Positions 46,302 through 56,869 of a stretch of DNA of 64,000 bases are shown piece after piece. The stretch is from Siphonodentalium dalli (taxonomy: Eukaryota > Mollusca > Scaphopoda > Gadilida > Siphonodentaliidae): assembly GCA_032622095.1 (NCBI GenBank), contig CP136062.1, forward strand, positions 202,147,959-202,211,958. Reading direction: 5' to 3'. The translations under genes and the position numbers were made by a program. Within the stretch, counting starts at the first letter, position 1. The number at the start of each line of letters is the position of its first letter. A model generated the notes under the pieces. That model had not been told where the DNA came from, did no database searches, and worked only from the letters and a program-made list of their open reading frames with translations.

Positions 46302-47187
46302 ATATATGCCGTTTTAATGTAAATAAAAATGCTAGGTTTGGCAACTCACGAGCTTGGTAACTGACACTGTGGACTAGGAGAGCTCGGTAACTGGCACTGT
46401 GGACTAGACGAGCTTGGTAACTGGCACTGTGGACTAGACCAGCTTGGTAACTGGCACTGTGGACTAGGCGAGCTTGGTAACTGGCACTGTGGATTAGACG
46501 AGCTTGGTAACTGGCACTGTGGACTAGGCGAGCTTGGTAACCGGCACTGTGGATTAGGCGAGCTTGGTAACCGGCACTATGGACTAGGAGAGCTTGGTAA
46601 CTGACACTGTATACTAGACGAGCTTCGTAACTGGCACTGTGGACTAGGCGAGCTTGGTAACTGGCACTGTGGACTAGACGAGCTTGGTAATTGGCACTGT
46701 GGACTAGGCGAGCTTGGTAACTGGCACTGTGGACTAGGTGAGCTTGGTAACTGGCACTGTGGACTAGACGAGCTTGGTAACTGGCACGGTAGACTAGTAT
46801 TTGGAAAGTATACGACGCGCGTCGTGACCAAAAAAATCCAGATACATGTATACACTGTGGCTTCAAAGATGTCTCGCTTACCAGATAAAAGATCCATTTT
46901 CTTTCTCTAGAATGCAACTACACAAAGAGCGTTCGCTAATATATATATATATATCAATAAAATGCTAACGGTTGGAAACTAAAACGGCTAATACATTAAT
47001 GACACTTCAATGACAATTTCCAGAGCATATATAGTACCTATATGGATTATCTTTATTTTTTTATCGAGAAAATTTTAATCCCCGACAAGTGACAAAACGA
47101 GTCTACAAATGTAAATGAGGCTTGAACATTGGGGGTATATATGCCGTTTTAATGTAAATAAAAAAGCTAGGTTTGGCAACTCACGAG
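46302..47187. repeat. 30-bp minisatellite block, copy 2, bounded by 51-bp direct repeats
   Basis: A 51-bp sequence starting 'ATATATGCCGTTTTAATG' and ending 'GGCAACTCACGAG' lies at 46302-46352 and again at 47137-47187. Between them are 15 units of the same 30-bp repeat as at 40.9 kb (46349-46798), then the shared right flank (46799-47136). A 286-codon minus frame (46057-46917) runs through the array; it is explained by the unit length. Confidence 0.93.
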
Positions 47188-47410
47188 ATCAGACGAAAGA
47201 TATGTGCAAGCGATGTGTCTAGTGCAGATAGGTCGACATTACGGTGCTGTAATAATATGGAAGTTTACTATTTGTAGTCATGAGAAAATTTACATGAAAT
47301 TAAGGTGGCACATACAGGTAGTTTTTTTCAACAAACGATATTCAAAAACTAACTTTTCTATTATATTATTGACACTGCATCTCGCAAAACTAACTGCCAG
47401 AGTTTAGCTG
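47188..47410. other. Intergenic spacer
   Basis: Nothing recognised. Confidence 0.4.
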
Positions 47411-47423
47411 TTATCGGATAACC

Positions 47424-47694
47424 GGTGGCTCAGTTGGTAATGATCAATATAAGCCGGCCAGCGACGGCGAAGCTGGTTTTAACCCCGATAAGCTCGCATG
47501 TGTGACCCAGGCATGGGGAAGGTAACCTGATTCTTGTATCTGGACTAAACCCAGGGTCGGTGGTTTCTACGTGCGCTGGAGTTATTCCCGGTAAAATTAA
47601 CCTTCATCGTGATCTTTTATCAACCCTTAAAACTTACAACGTCGTGATATGGCTTACCGGTTGAATCGACGATATACCCCAAGAAACCAAACCA
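47424..47694 (+). mobile_element. tRNA-derived SINE with 13-bp target duplication
   Basis: TTATCGGATAACC occurs on both sides (47411-47423 and 47695-47707), a perfect target-site duplication. The head contains a box A-like 'GTGGCTCAGTTGGTAA' and a box B-like 'GGTTTTAACCCC' about 45 bp later, the internal RNA polymerase III promoter of a tRNA. The body has 'GGGTCGGTGGTTTCTACGTG', resembling a conserved central SINE domain. The tail is 'AAGAAACCAAACCA'. It is mobilised by a partner LINE's machinery; the partner is not identifiable here. Confidence 0.92.
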
Positions 47695-47707
47695 TTATCG
47701 GATAACC

Positions 47708-48400
47708 ACATCTGCATTCCTCTGTGAGAATGTTAACACTTTGTTGACACTTGCGGTGGGGATTATATCATCATCAGCACTGGCGACGACAAATCCATGC
47801 AACTCAGTCTCGACAACTCGGTTTTGTTATCATTCATCCCATTCTCCTCTTTTCAAAAAGAGGACATGGCGGCCGCAAATCGTAATGTCACCCACGAGAA
47901 ATGTCGTCCTCGGAGGTAACATTACTAAACCATTTATGCATTCATATGTATTATAGGCGACGATAATGAATAGTTGAAGAGAAACCCCATTGCGCAAGTT
48001 CATGAAATCCATTTCCGGATGACAAAACAGTTGTCACCCCTTACTTTCGTGAGACACTGGAATTTGTCGTCTTCTCTCGGTCTGGTCCCGCGCGAGGGGC
48101 AAATCCCCGCGTCTCACTCAAATGCGGGTGACAACTCAGTCTTATTAAAACTAGACCTAATTTTCATCACTTTCAACTTACGGTCTTGAGACATTCATGG
48201 AATAACTTATTTTAAACGGGATAAATCCAACCAATACGCACCAGGCAGTGCGTTGGCTCGACCAATCAATAACTGCCTGCAAATCCCATTACCATTCTGC
48301 ACTCAATAGTAATTATTCATAGAAGCCCCGCCCAATAGTTCTAAAAATAAGTATTACCGAAGGCGGAAATGCTAGATGAAAGCGAGGCTACGCTAAAACA
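47708..48400. other. Intergenic; GC-richer, CCAAT-containing upstream region
   Basis: 'GACCAATCAAT' (~48260) and 'CGCCCAATAG' (~48329) resemble CCAAT boxes shortly before the ATG at 48401. This could be the promoter of the fragment there, but there is no further support. Confidence 0.3.
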
Positions 48401-48604
48401 ATGGCAGACTTTGACGAAATACAAATTCTCGAAATTGTAATTAAGAACGTTTTGAAGAAAATTGGTATTGATTCGCTGAAGCAAGAACAGGAGCATATTA
48501 TGATGAGTTTATTGATAAACACCCAACTGGCTTTATGGGGGTTGAAGCTACAGCCATTGTTTTTAAAGCATGTTGGAATTGTCGCACGTCAATCAAAACA
48601 GTAA
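48401..48604 (+). CDS. Possible first-exon fragment of a RecQ-like helicase
   Basis: The ATG opens 'MADFDEIQILEIVIKNVLKK' followed by 'IGIDSLKQEQEHIMMSLL'. In RecQ-type helicases a similar block ('slk.eQ..il..ll') lies just before the Walker A motif 'LPTGxGKS' and makes up the Q-motif. Here the frame continues as 'INTQLALWGLKLQPLFL' and stops, with no Walker A. Either this is an exon ending near 48500 with the rest elsewhere, or a truncated retro- or transposon-captured copy. An overlapping plus frame (48535-48735) gives 'GVEATAIVFKACWNC...' with no assigned family. The start is supported only by upstream CCAAT-like boxes. Confidence 0.35.
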   Translation: MADFDEIQILEIVIKNVLKKIGIDSLKQEQEHIMMSLLINTQLALWGLKLQPLFLKHVGIVARQSKQ

Positions 48605-48735
48605 ACAGTGCTATATTTGGAAACATGAATATTAATGAGCTGTCGCCAGAAGGGAATTCCCCGTTCATCGCGGAAATGAATTTTAGTACCGGTGTCCCTA
48701 GACTGAGAGTTGACTGTAAGGAAACCTTGGTCTAG

Positions 48736-49744
48736 TTATTACTATACTGGTGACAACTGTATTATGTTACACATTTAACGTGAATTATCAGGTGTGCTCC
48801 ACCTTAAGAAATCTAATTACGAGTGAGAAGAGAGTGAACAGTGCAGTACTCTGTCATACTCCGGTACCGCTCTCGTACGATCGACCATATTTTTTTCTCA
48901 AACCAAAAACCGTCTGCGTCTACGTGTTAAGTGGCTTTGACTTGCTTTGGTTCAAACTTAGATAACTATGCCATCCACTGGGCTCCAATTTAGTCAATAA
49001 GAGAATTTGGCAACGGTAGTCCATTAGTTCGCTCCTACTCAGCAATCTTCTAAGTAAATACAGGAGTCCAGACGAAAGGCATCTATGTGGCTTACTGTTG
49101 GACGTTGTGGGTACGATTCGACTGCAAGGTCTTATTCAATGCCATCGATGACCGAAATCACACCGCGTTAATATAAAATCCTACTGAAGCAGCACTACGT
49201 GTGGGTCTTTTAGAGCTAAATTATTTTTTTAACGTCACGAAGATGGAACAGATGTCAGAAAACCAGGTATATTCTTCATCGTCCCGTAAAAGGCTGTGAT
49301 GTAAGTTATAGCCACAATAATTCGCCACGTTTTGTTTGCAGTATATAACAAAGAGTACTTCAATTATTTTTCGACCTATTTTGAAACTAAAATTTGAAGC
49401 TCAGAAATTTGGCGACTCATAAATTCATGAATTATATATACAAGGTCTGTGTTTCGCGGACATACAAACTCATGGAATCCGTATATTTATCGCCTCTGCA
49501 GGAAGCTTTCGTCGGCTTAGAACCTTAAAGGAGTGTGTAAATCCCCCTGCATCTCCCCCTGCATGATAGTATAATAAAATAATGATTAATTGAATCACTT
49601 TTATGCGGAAAGTTGAAAACAGTTGGTCTTTTTTTTTTTTAAGAATAGTATAATATTTATCGACATACAATGATCGCTGGAAGAGACAAAAACTCCCAGA
49701 AATGAGAAATTATTATGTCTAATTGGATCCACGGATATTACGAG
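48736..49744. other. Intergenic, nothing recognised
   Basis: AT-rich, no motif-bearing frame. Confidence 0.4.
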
Positions 49745-50905
49745 TCGCTTTAAAGGTGCCGTGTCCGATTAGATACCACAATACATTCAACTGTTAAACA
49801 ATACCAGAAAATAATTAGTCCGACACATAAGCCCATTAATATTAAAGTGATGTGAAACACCCCAGAAGGGGGGTCAAATAGAAATGGAGAATAATCTTGC
49901 TCAAAGTAGTAAATTTTTTAAATATTATATCCAAATTGACAACAAGCACCGTCATTCTTATATATTAATTAGATACAGCGACTCTCAATGGCAAAATCGT
50001 TTTCGTTAGTTTATCGCAGATAGTTGCGTCCCGAATCGAGAAGTAAATATTTACAATTGTACGTAGATCAGACGATGTTTTCAGTGAATTGGTAAGGTCG
50101 ATTTGTTTGAAATATTCGGCGATTTTACTAGAATGCTACATTCATCCAGTTGGCATAGCGCCTGATGACCAACTTATTAGTTTCAGGCACCCGAATAAGT
50201 ACATAATATGTCTTTAAGTTTTATGGCCAAATATCGACTTTCAAAAGAGAACATTTAGCGCGTTTGAATTTGTTTTGTCTGGAATCATTCCAACGATCTT
50301 CTCTTATGAAGAGTGTCCATGCCCAAAGCGGCAGATAATAAAGAGCGTTCTCAATTATGAATATCTGTGATAATTTTCGACCTAATTCTTATGGATGGTT
50401 TTGTAAATATCCTCGATGCTTGAATGATAGTGCTCAATGGTAGTGATTGCAAGTATATTTCATGTTTTCTTTAGCTCGGTAAGCTGAACATTAAAGACAT
50501 ATTATGGACTTGTTCGGGTGCGTGAAACTGATGAATTAGTGCTCAGTACTATGGCAACTGAGGGAATATAGCATTCTACTAACATCGTCGAAAATCTCAA
50601 AGAAATGGACCATACCACTCCATAGAAAACATCGTGTTAACTACCCTCAATTATAAATATTTACATCTTGATTCGGGACGCAACTATCAGCGATAAACTA
50701 ACGCAAATGATTTCGCCATCGAGAGTCATTGCATTTAATTCATATGACGGTGTGTGTTGTAAATTTGAATTAATATTCGTAAAAAATAACTACTTTGAGC
50801 AATTTTATTCTCCATTTCTATTTGACAACCCAACCGGAGTGTTTCATATCACTTTAATTTTGACAATTTTTTTCAAATCGGACCGTGGATCTTTAAGCCT
50901 ATTTG
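49745..50905. mobile_element. 1.15-kb long-armed foldback element
   Basis: The left arm (49745-~50220) and right arm (~50490-50905) are inverted copies, ~75-85% alike by eye. Matching landmarks are 'GTCCGATTAGA' / 'TCAAATCGGAC', 'TTAAAGTGATGTGAAACAC' / 'GTGTTTCATATCACTTTAA', 'GATAGTTGCGTCCCGAATCG' / 'GATTCGGGACGCAACTATC', and 'CATAATATGTCTTTAA' / 'TTAAAGACATATTATG'. The centre is ~270 bp and includes an 'AATAAAGAGCGTT' word. Terminal sequence 'CTTTAAAGGTGCCGTGTCCG'. The plus frame 50668-51048 lies in the right arm and is not a gene. No transposase. Confidence 0.9.
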
Positions 50906-51289
50906 CTAAATATATTCAAGATACTGTTGAGTCGTGTGCGGAATCCATTCATCTTCCAGAAAGCATCCTAACAGCTGGCATAGTCATATCCTCTCTTCCT
51001 GTTACTATCGCCGAACGCAAATGGGTGTACGTCTTATCAAAATTATAAATGTTTACATAGAAAAGATGGAAAAGCATCACACCCAAATTAACATTAGTAT
51101 CCGTCGTAAAACTCTGTTGTTTATGTCACCATTGAGCATCTTAACTCTCGGGTAACGAAGCTTACGTTTGATATCAGATAGTCTCACATGTTATTAGGGA
51201 ATTTATAGCGGGGGTATCTATACCCAATCTCCACTCAGAACCACGCCTGTCTGTGTAACCTGTCAAATATTTACAAATCAATGATTAAT

Positions 51290-51530
51290 AAAATCGGTTA
51301 AGTAGGAAATATTTAACCCACAAAACACAACAATGACTACATGTCTAGAAGTGTCTCGTCGTACAAAAGTAGTATAAGTATTCACCAATTTTGTTTGTGT
51401 GTGTCAGTGGCAACCTGAATGTTCGATATACGAATTTTTCGTTTTTCTATTCTGTGACATAATTCAACATCAAGTCGCAAATATATCGCGAATGTTTAAT
51501 TATCATTAGTGCTCGTCGTAAAACTCTTGG
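51290..51530 (+). repeat. Direct repeat K, copy 1
   Basis: It matches 52417-52650: 'ATCGGTT(T)AGTAG', 'AACCCA(T)AAAA', 'GTGTGTG.CAGTGGCAACC', 'ATATACGA', 'ATAATTCAACA' and 'ATATATCGCGA'. Copies are ~1.13 kb apart in the same orientation. Confidence 0.75.
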
Positions 51531-51744
51531 GCCGGATTCGTCATCTCCGGTTTAAACCTGGTCTGTGTAAACCTCTAGGTTTAAACAGCCGATTGACAGC
51601 TAATTCCGTGGGTTAAACCCGAGATCAAAGGTCTAAGTGACGCATTCGTCATCTCTGGTTTAAACCTGGTCCGGCCAGACCTGTTGTTTAGTAATAGTTT
51701 ATCTGTATCATCGAGATAATTAATCGTACTTGCCTAATGCAGAC
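51531..51744 (-). repeat. Dispersed repeat, copy B (inverted partner of 1-203)
   Basis: Complete copy. It contains 'ATTCGTCATCTC(C/T)GGTTTAAACC' twice, ~110 bp apart. The left end begins at 'GCCGGATTCG' directly after repeat K. Confidence 0.8.
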
Positions 51745-52154
51745 CACCGGGTTCTGCCGACAGCTAAAATCGATAATTACGATAGCCAGCATATTTTGAT
51801 TGGAATTTTATAACTTATAAGCTATAAGTACTCTTACCTGTAAAGTGTGTGGGGATAAGTTTTTTGTCAATTACGATATTTTTTGGTTTTATAACATTAA
51901 ACCGGCAACTAAACCATATATACAATATATTGATACATTAGACTGTCATGAAGCATCCATGACTACCACGCTGGTTCGAACCATGACATAAAACCATTCA
52001 ATATATCTGATCTCGAAATGTCAACTCAAGTCTGAGAGTAGATCACGAAGCACAAGTTTACCTTCACACGAAGAGGAACACGAATATACGTACATTAAAC
52101 CCATTGCATGTCGATACCATGGAAGTATATCTGATTTCATGGAATCAGACCTCT
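51745..52154. other. Intergenic, nothing recognised
   Basis: No coding or repeat signal seen. Confidence 0.4.
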
Positions 52155-52410
52155 AGTTTTCAATGCTTTGACCCTTTCAAATGGTTACAGTCAAGTTTTG
52201 ATTAAACTTTAGTATCTTTTTGAACGTTGATAGGCAATGACACTGTAAATTTTGCATAACAATGGTTTCAATATGAGCAGTACCGAGTTATTAATAATGG
52301 AAATAAGAACAAATTTATCAGGTTTGCGTGTACTTGTTGATTATAGTTGTTTTTCATACTTTTATAAAATTTGTTATTCGCATGAACCCACATCGAAGGC
52401 TTTGGGTCCT
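52155..52410 (+). repeat. Dispersed repeat I, copy 2
   Basis: Diverged partner of 31165-31460. It runs straight into repeat K copy 2, so I and K may be parts of one larger element. Confidence 0.65.
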
Positions 52411-52416
52411 TATAAT

Positions 52417-52650
52417 ATAATCGGTTTAGTAGCAGATATGTAACCCATAAAATACCACAGCCACGACAGTATATCTACCATACAGCGTATCGTCGTATAA
52501 AGGGTATTCCACACTTTTTATGTGTGTGCCAGTGGCAACCCGATATACGACATCTACGTTACTAAATTCCTTGAAATAATTCAACAACAAAATAGAAATA
52601 TATCGCGAGCTGTCACTAACATTATAGTATCAGTCGTAAAATGTCTTTCG
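52417..52650 (+). repeat. Direct repeat K, copy 2
   Basis: Partner of 51290-51530, including the 'GTCGTAAAA' end. Confidence 0.75.
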
Positions 52651-52693
52651 CCCCCCTCCGGTGGATCAATTAATTAAGTGGCATGGCTCATGA

Positions 52694-52791
52694 TTAACCC
52701 TTTCATGAAGGGAGCTGCGCTGATGCAGCATTAACGATCGCGTGCCAGTGCATTCTCTTATATATATGCTAGTCTTCCATGGAAGGGTTAA
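52694..52791. mobile_element. 98-bp minimal TTAA-flanked hairpin element
   Basis: TTAACCCTTTCATGAAGG at the left and CCATGGAAGGGTTAA at the right. The interior holds 'GTGCCAGTGCATTCTCTTATATATATGC', one half-arm of the hairpin module of the piggyBac-like family. It looks like a severely deleted, slightly different member. Confidence 0.75.
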
Positions 52792-53396
52792 GCCTACACA
52801 CCTGTAATCCGTCAAGCGATGCCAAAGCTGGTTCTATTCCAAAATAAGTGCGCATTTGTGATCCACGCACAGTGAAAATCGCTTGATTCGTGTGTCTTGG
52901 AAAGTCTGTCAGTCAGCCTGTTCTCCTGGACCATAATCTTAAATTTGAACCTATTTCGAGGTGGTTATAGGTTCAATAACTTCAATGTGAACGTATTTCA
53001 AAACGAAATAAGTCCAGTATGGAACTATTATGTTCTTTACAACCCTATTTACCATGCTAATGTTTTTTCACGGTGACCTGTGCCATTCAACTGAATAACG
53101 GATATGTTCACAATGGGCTTATTTCAGATTCAAATAAGTTCACAATGAACCGATCTGAACATATAGGACGTATTTGAACCTCGTGTGTGAGCTATGTTTG
53201 TCAGTTGTTTTCAGGGGGTGGTGTTTACATGCATTGAGGTAGTTTCCTAGTAAAATGAACTTTCGGAATGGTTGTTCCTCCATCCGTGACATAAACCCAG
53301 CGGCTAAAACGTCGAAAAGCCCACACAAACCAAACAGTTGTTCTTTGTGACAACATTGAGGTGAGAGATTGAGTGGTACCAAATTGCACTGACACC
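52792..53396. other. Intergenic with 'CCTATTTCG' words
   Basis: 'TGAACCTATTTC' (~52957) recurs near 16530 in repeat F context. No gene seen; the minus frame 53140-53403 is unrecognised. Confidence 0.4.
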
Positions 53397-54015
53397 TATA
53401 CAAGATACAAGATACAAGAATTTATTGCAAAACACCCCAATGGGCAGTTGCAAGATACTGATGAATATCATATACATAAATAAGCAATACATAACAAAAT
53501 TATTATAACAAACACAGTTCTTATCAACATTCCCTCAACAATTTCTTCAAGTTTTATTATTCCGCTGAAGGAAGAATAGCCGGATTATGTTGCAAACCTT
53601 GTTAATTAATTTAATGTTATCATTTCTCATAATCAGTGCAAATTTATCTGCATCATTCAAATTATTGAATTCACTATCGTGTTTCTCAATTTCGCTGAAT
53701 AAATTAGATCTTAAATCATCGTATGATAAAATGCATTTCAGATTCGACACATTGTTTGTCACACATGGAACACAGCCGATTTTCTAATGGTATTACTGGT
53801 TGTCTATGCCTCCCTTTTTCTATTGCCAATATGTGGTTGCTCACGCGCAATCCAGAAAACATTTCGCAAGCAATTTGTGATCGTGTGTGAATGACATATG
53901 GCTCAATTTTGTATTCATCTTTAAATATCCTATAGGTTCGTAGTTTATTTTTCCCTGTCGGTCTATCGTCATTGAATATATCATTGCGAAACACTTCCAT
54001 GTGTTCTGATTTCAA
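53397..54015 (-). pseudogene. LINE ORF2 C-terminal fragment with repeat tail
   Basis: Two minus-strand frames read continuously with a shift. First comes 'MKSEHMEVFRNDIFND...GKNKLRTYRIFKDEYKIEPYV', then 'FSGLRVSNHILAIEKGRHRQ' and 'RLCSMCDKQCVESEMHFIIR'. After ~53745 it becomes 'CILSYDDLRSNLFSEI'. The K-LRTY--FK, H-L-IE-GR and RLC--C--VE-E-HF blocks are the conserved extreme C-terminus of a class of LINE ORF2 proteins, including a CCHH-like zinc motif. The sense-strand 3' end is a tandem tail, (TTGTATC)n, at 53397-53420. The piece is 5'-truncated, as is usual for LINE insertions. Confidence 0.8.
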
Positions 54016-54077
54016 TATTCTTTGTCAGCATCTGTTCACGCTGCCCTGATAGTTGGCCTGCGTTATTGATTACGTAT

Positions 54078-54177
54078 AGGATATTCCCCGAGCTGTCGGG
54101 CATTCGGAGAAATAATTCACCGAGGCGAAGCCGAGGTGATTATTTGGACGAATGGCCGACAGCGAGGGGAATATCTG
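54078..54177. repeat. 100-bp nested palindrome
   Basis: Outer arms 'GATATTCCCCGAGCTGTCGG' and 'CCGACAGCGAGGGGAATATC'. Inner arms 'AATAATTCACC' / 'GGTGATTATT' enclose 'GAGGCGAAGCCGAG'. Four nested stems can form one cruciform. Possibly a tiny foldback element. Confidence 0.88.
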
Positions 54178-55499
54178 GCTTAATCCTCAGTATTTAAAGA
54201 ATAACAAGACGAAATTTAATTTTACCTATAGTATTACTTTGAAATTTGTCAATGACATTACAATGTATGATATATTCAACTAAAAGTCAATAAAAGTTTT
54301 AACAAAAAATGTGAACATGACCATTAAACAATTTCCGAATCTGTCAGACAAATAAAGATTTGTACGCAAATTCAGTTGCCACTTTAAATAGTGATCTGGA
54401 GATTTGGAATTAAAATTGTCATTAAAAATGTGTCAATCGCCACCCCCCCCCCGCCCCATGAAATATGGCCAATCCTGCTATATATCCTACTTAGCTGTGC
54501 ATTTATAAACCAATATGAACACAATATTTTTGACTCACATTATGTTATATCTCAGATAACACATGGGCGGAAGTCTAATTGACACCAGTGCATATGTGCA
54601 TGGACACCTTCCAGTTACAACAAACATTTATTTTGCTTGGCCTGATACTGCTCGTCCTCGCTGCATTGTCACAAATCAAAATTGTCGCATTGAGTTGGTA
54701 TGCACTGAGCCGCGTTGACAATCCAGTTATGATGAGTGGTTATCGGGATATCAGTTATAGGTAGCCCCAAACATGATATTGCCTTTGTCGCCGATTAGCT
54801 TACCACACGCTTTAATCTAATTAATTAACACGTCGTTCTCGGGCGCATTTGTAAATTGAATGTGAGAAGAGTGAATTTTGTCAGTAAAACGTGACGTGAA
54901 CAAACTCCGCATTCGAACAGGGAATGAAGTAATTTTCTAAACTTTCTGTGTCGACGTTATCTAAATGGATATTACATAGTTATATGTTATCAGCATGGCG
55001 TTCATTTTATAAGCGAAATAAACATCACAAGCACCCGGAGGTAAATGACAATCCAGCCGATGATCAAACTGATGTTTTCCGTTAATATTGGAATAAAAAA
55101 ATCTTTCGATGAGTCGTTTTCGTATTGTACTGTTTATCTGATTTATTTCCATGAATTCGAAGTTGGATTTACAAGGAGTTCTTGACCAACGTAAGTTATC
55201 GAATGAGGTTTATTTACTATAAATATATAGTAGTCGTTACCCGTATAAAACGATCTTCAATTTCAGCATTTTGACATCAAATTCTTAACATTTTATTAAA
55301 ATCCATGTAATCAACGTAACTAATCCACTTAAGTTATAGTGTGGTGTACCCGACATTACGAACTGATTTGGATTATCAACATTTAAATATTTAGCATTTA
55401 CCAGAAAATTATATCGTGCGAGTGATTCCGTGTTATAAGAAGGCTCCACCTTCGTAAGTTTTTCATTATTAGAACAAGTCTCAAATACAATGCAAATGT
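54178..55499. other. Intergenic, nothing recognised
   Basis: AT-rich; C-run at ~54441. Confidence 0.4.
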
Positions 55500-55850
55500 G
55501 TCGTTAAAGATACGGGCGGCGTTGGCGGTGGGTATGCTGTTAAAATATTCCCATCCGTCAAAAACCGCCATAAATAGTGAAATATAGACAGACCTTGTTC
55601 TTATAGCAATCAGAAATATGACATAAGCAGTATGTTATTGCCGATTTCTTCCCCTTTGGCATGTAAACAAAAGCAAAACATGTTACGTTTTCTGGCTTTT
55701 GTTTAGATCCGGATATGGTAAACATAAAGAGCGTTATTTATTACTGTTTTCCTGATATGGAAATAATAAAGAGCGTTTATATCATTGTGTATGAATAACC
55801 AATCGAATTGCTCTGTGTTATGTAAGCAGAGCACAACTTGTGTGTGTTTA
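55500..55850 (+). repeat. Dispersed repeat J, copy 2 ('AAAGAGCG' family)
   Basis: Partner of 33590-33950, with the same order of blocks and two AAAGAGCG boxes (~55728 and ~55771). Confidence 0.8.
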
Positions 55851-55885
55851 CGTACACCATCGTACGAAAATATAGTCGAATTTCA

Positions 55886-56122
55886 ACAACTAATACAACC
55901 AGTATTAAACATATTTCGCAATAAATATGTTTTGAATGTTTGATACGCATAATGGCTTTTCGTAGATATGTTCAGATTATCGCAACACCGCGAAAAAGAC
56001 AAATTAAAAAATATTTAATGGTAGTATTTGTTATCAGCATCAGTTTGCCCTAACATCATCAGAGAAATTCAGTAGGACCCAACCGCATCATAGCAGATTA
56101 GCAGGACCACTTGACCGGGGTG
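55886..56122 (+). mobile_element. Right half of the 'CACCCCTGG' MITE, copy 2
   Basis: It follows the 17470-17696 sequence: 'CAACAACTAATACAA.CAGTA', 'ATTTCGCAATA', 'CAGCATCAGTTTG.CCTAAC', ending 'GGACCACTTGACCGGGGTG'. The left arm is missing. Confidence 0.85.
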
Positions 56123-56485
56123 GAATATATTTTTTCCAGTCCGAATTGTCTAATTCCGAAATTAACAATTTCACATTCCGGTTTGTAACTGTTTTCTTTA
56201 TGTTCTGGCGGAATCGACGATTATAAAATAATTTACCCCCCCCCCCCAAATAAGTGAATTCTTTAACTATTTCTAGGCTACAGCCTCCATACTTGAATGT
56301 GGGGAGATTTTTCGACCATTTCTTCGTGAAAATCATTATTATTATTTTTTTTTGTATTGACTTGAAGCTTCCAAGCTTCTGCATAATCGACAAAGGCGAG
56401 GAGAGCCCCAGTGATATACCGGCTTTGTGTGCTCTGAAAATAAATGTTAATATAACATATATTTTTCAGCTGTTTTAAATAGTTC
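56123..56485 (-). pseudogene. LINE reverse transcriptase fragment (post-active-site)
   Basis: Minus-strand peptides: 'GALLAFVDYAEAWKLQVNTK' (~56405-56340), then, after a shift, 'FKYGGCSLEIVKEFTYLGG' (~56310-56240), and 'FRQNIKKTVTNRNVKLLISE' with 'LDNSDWKKYI' up to the MITE boundary at 56122. The WKL-VN-KT and Y-G--LE-V-EFTYLG blocks follow the FADD active site in many LINE ORF2 proteins. The frame is broken at homopolymers, including A/T runs at ~56345 and a C-run at ~56236. The MITE at 55886-56122 interrupts this relic. Confidence 0.7.
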
Positions 56486-56489
56486 GCAC

Positions 56490-56620
56490 ACAAGTGAGAG
56501 AAAAACGCTCTTTATTCATACAACACAAGGAATGTATTAACAAGGAACGCTCTTTATTGTTCAATGCCAAAGAAGTTGGGGAACCGAACTTTCTCAATTC
56601 AATCTCTTGAACTAGGCTAT
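56490..56620 (+). repeat. Relic resembling the Helitron leader
   Basis: Two 'AACGCTCTTTATT' words (~56505 and ~56549) precede 'GTTCAATGCCAAAGAAG', paralleling the leader and 'ATGCCTCCGAAACG' start of the Helitron at 39.7-40.4 kb. No ends visible. Confidence 0.45.
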
Positions 56621-56869
56621 GTGCGCATACAGAGGCCTTATACGAATATAACAAACGCGAGCATAATTTAGACCTTCAAACCACTTATTCCCATAATCAC
56701 ACTGGTAACTTAAATAATAAATCTAATAAATATATTGTTTGTTCGCAACCAAATTACGACACTGACTTAGCATATGTGGCGTTGAGCAATGCATTTGCTA
56801 TGCATATTGTCCAAACTCACACAAGAGCAGACTTCAATTTTAGCTTGTACATTGTTTTAATTCGTTGTG

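Noticed and set aside
47424-47500. Functional tRNA gene
   Set aside because: Box A and box B resemble a tRNA, but the cloverleaf is not maintained and the unit continues into a SINE body with its own target duplication.
48500-48735. Mutator-like transposase reading of 'HPTGFMGVEATAIVFK'
   Set aside because: Spacing and flanking residues do not match the 'GSxGxME...GDGDS' region of that family, and no DGDS block follows.
50668-51048. 126-codon plus frame as a gene
   Set aside because: It lies largely in the right arm of the inverted-repeat element; the left arm does not preserve the frame.
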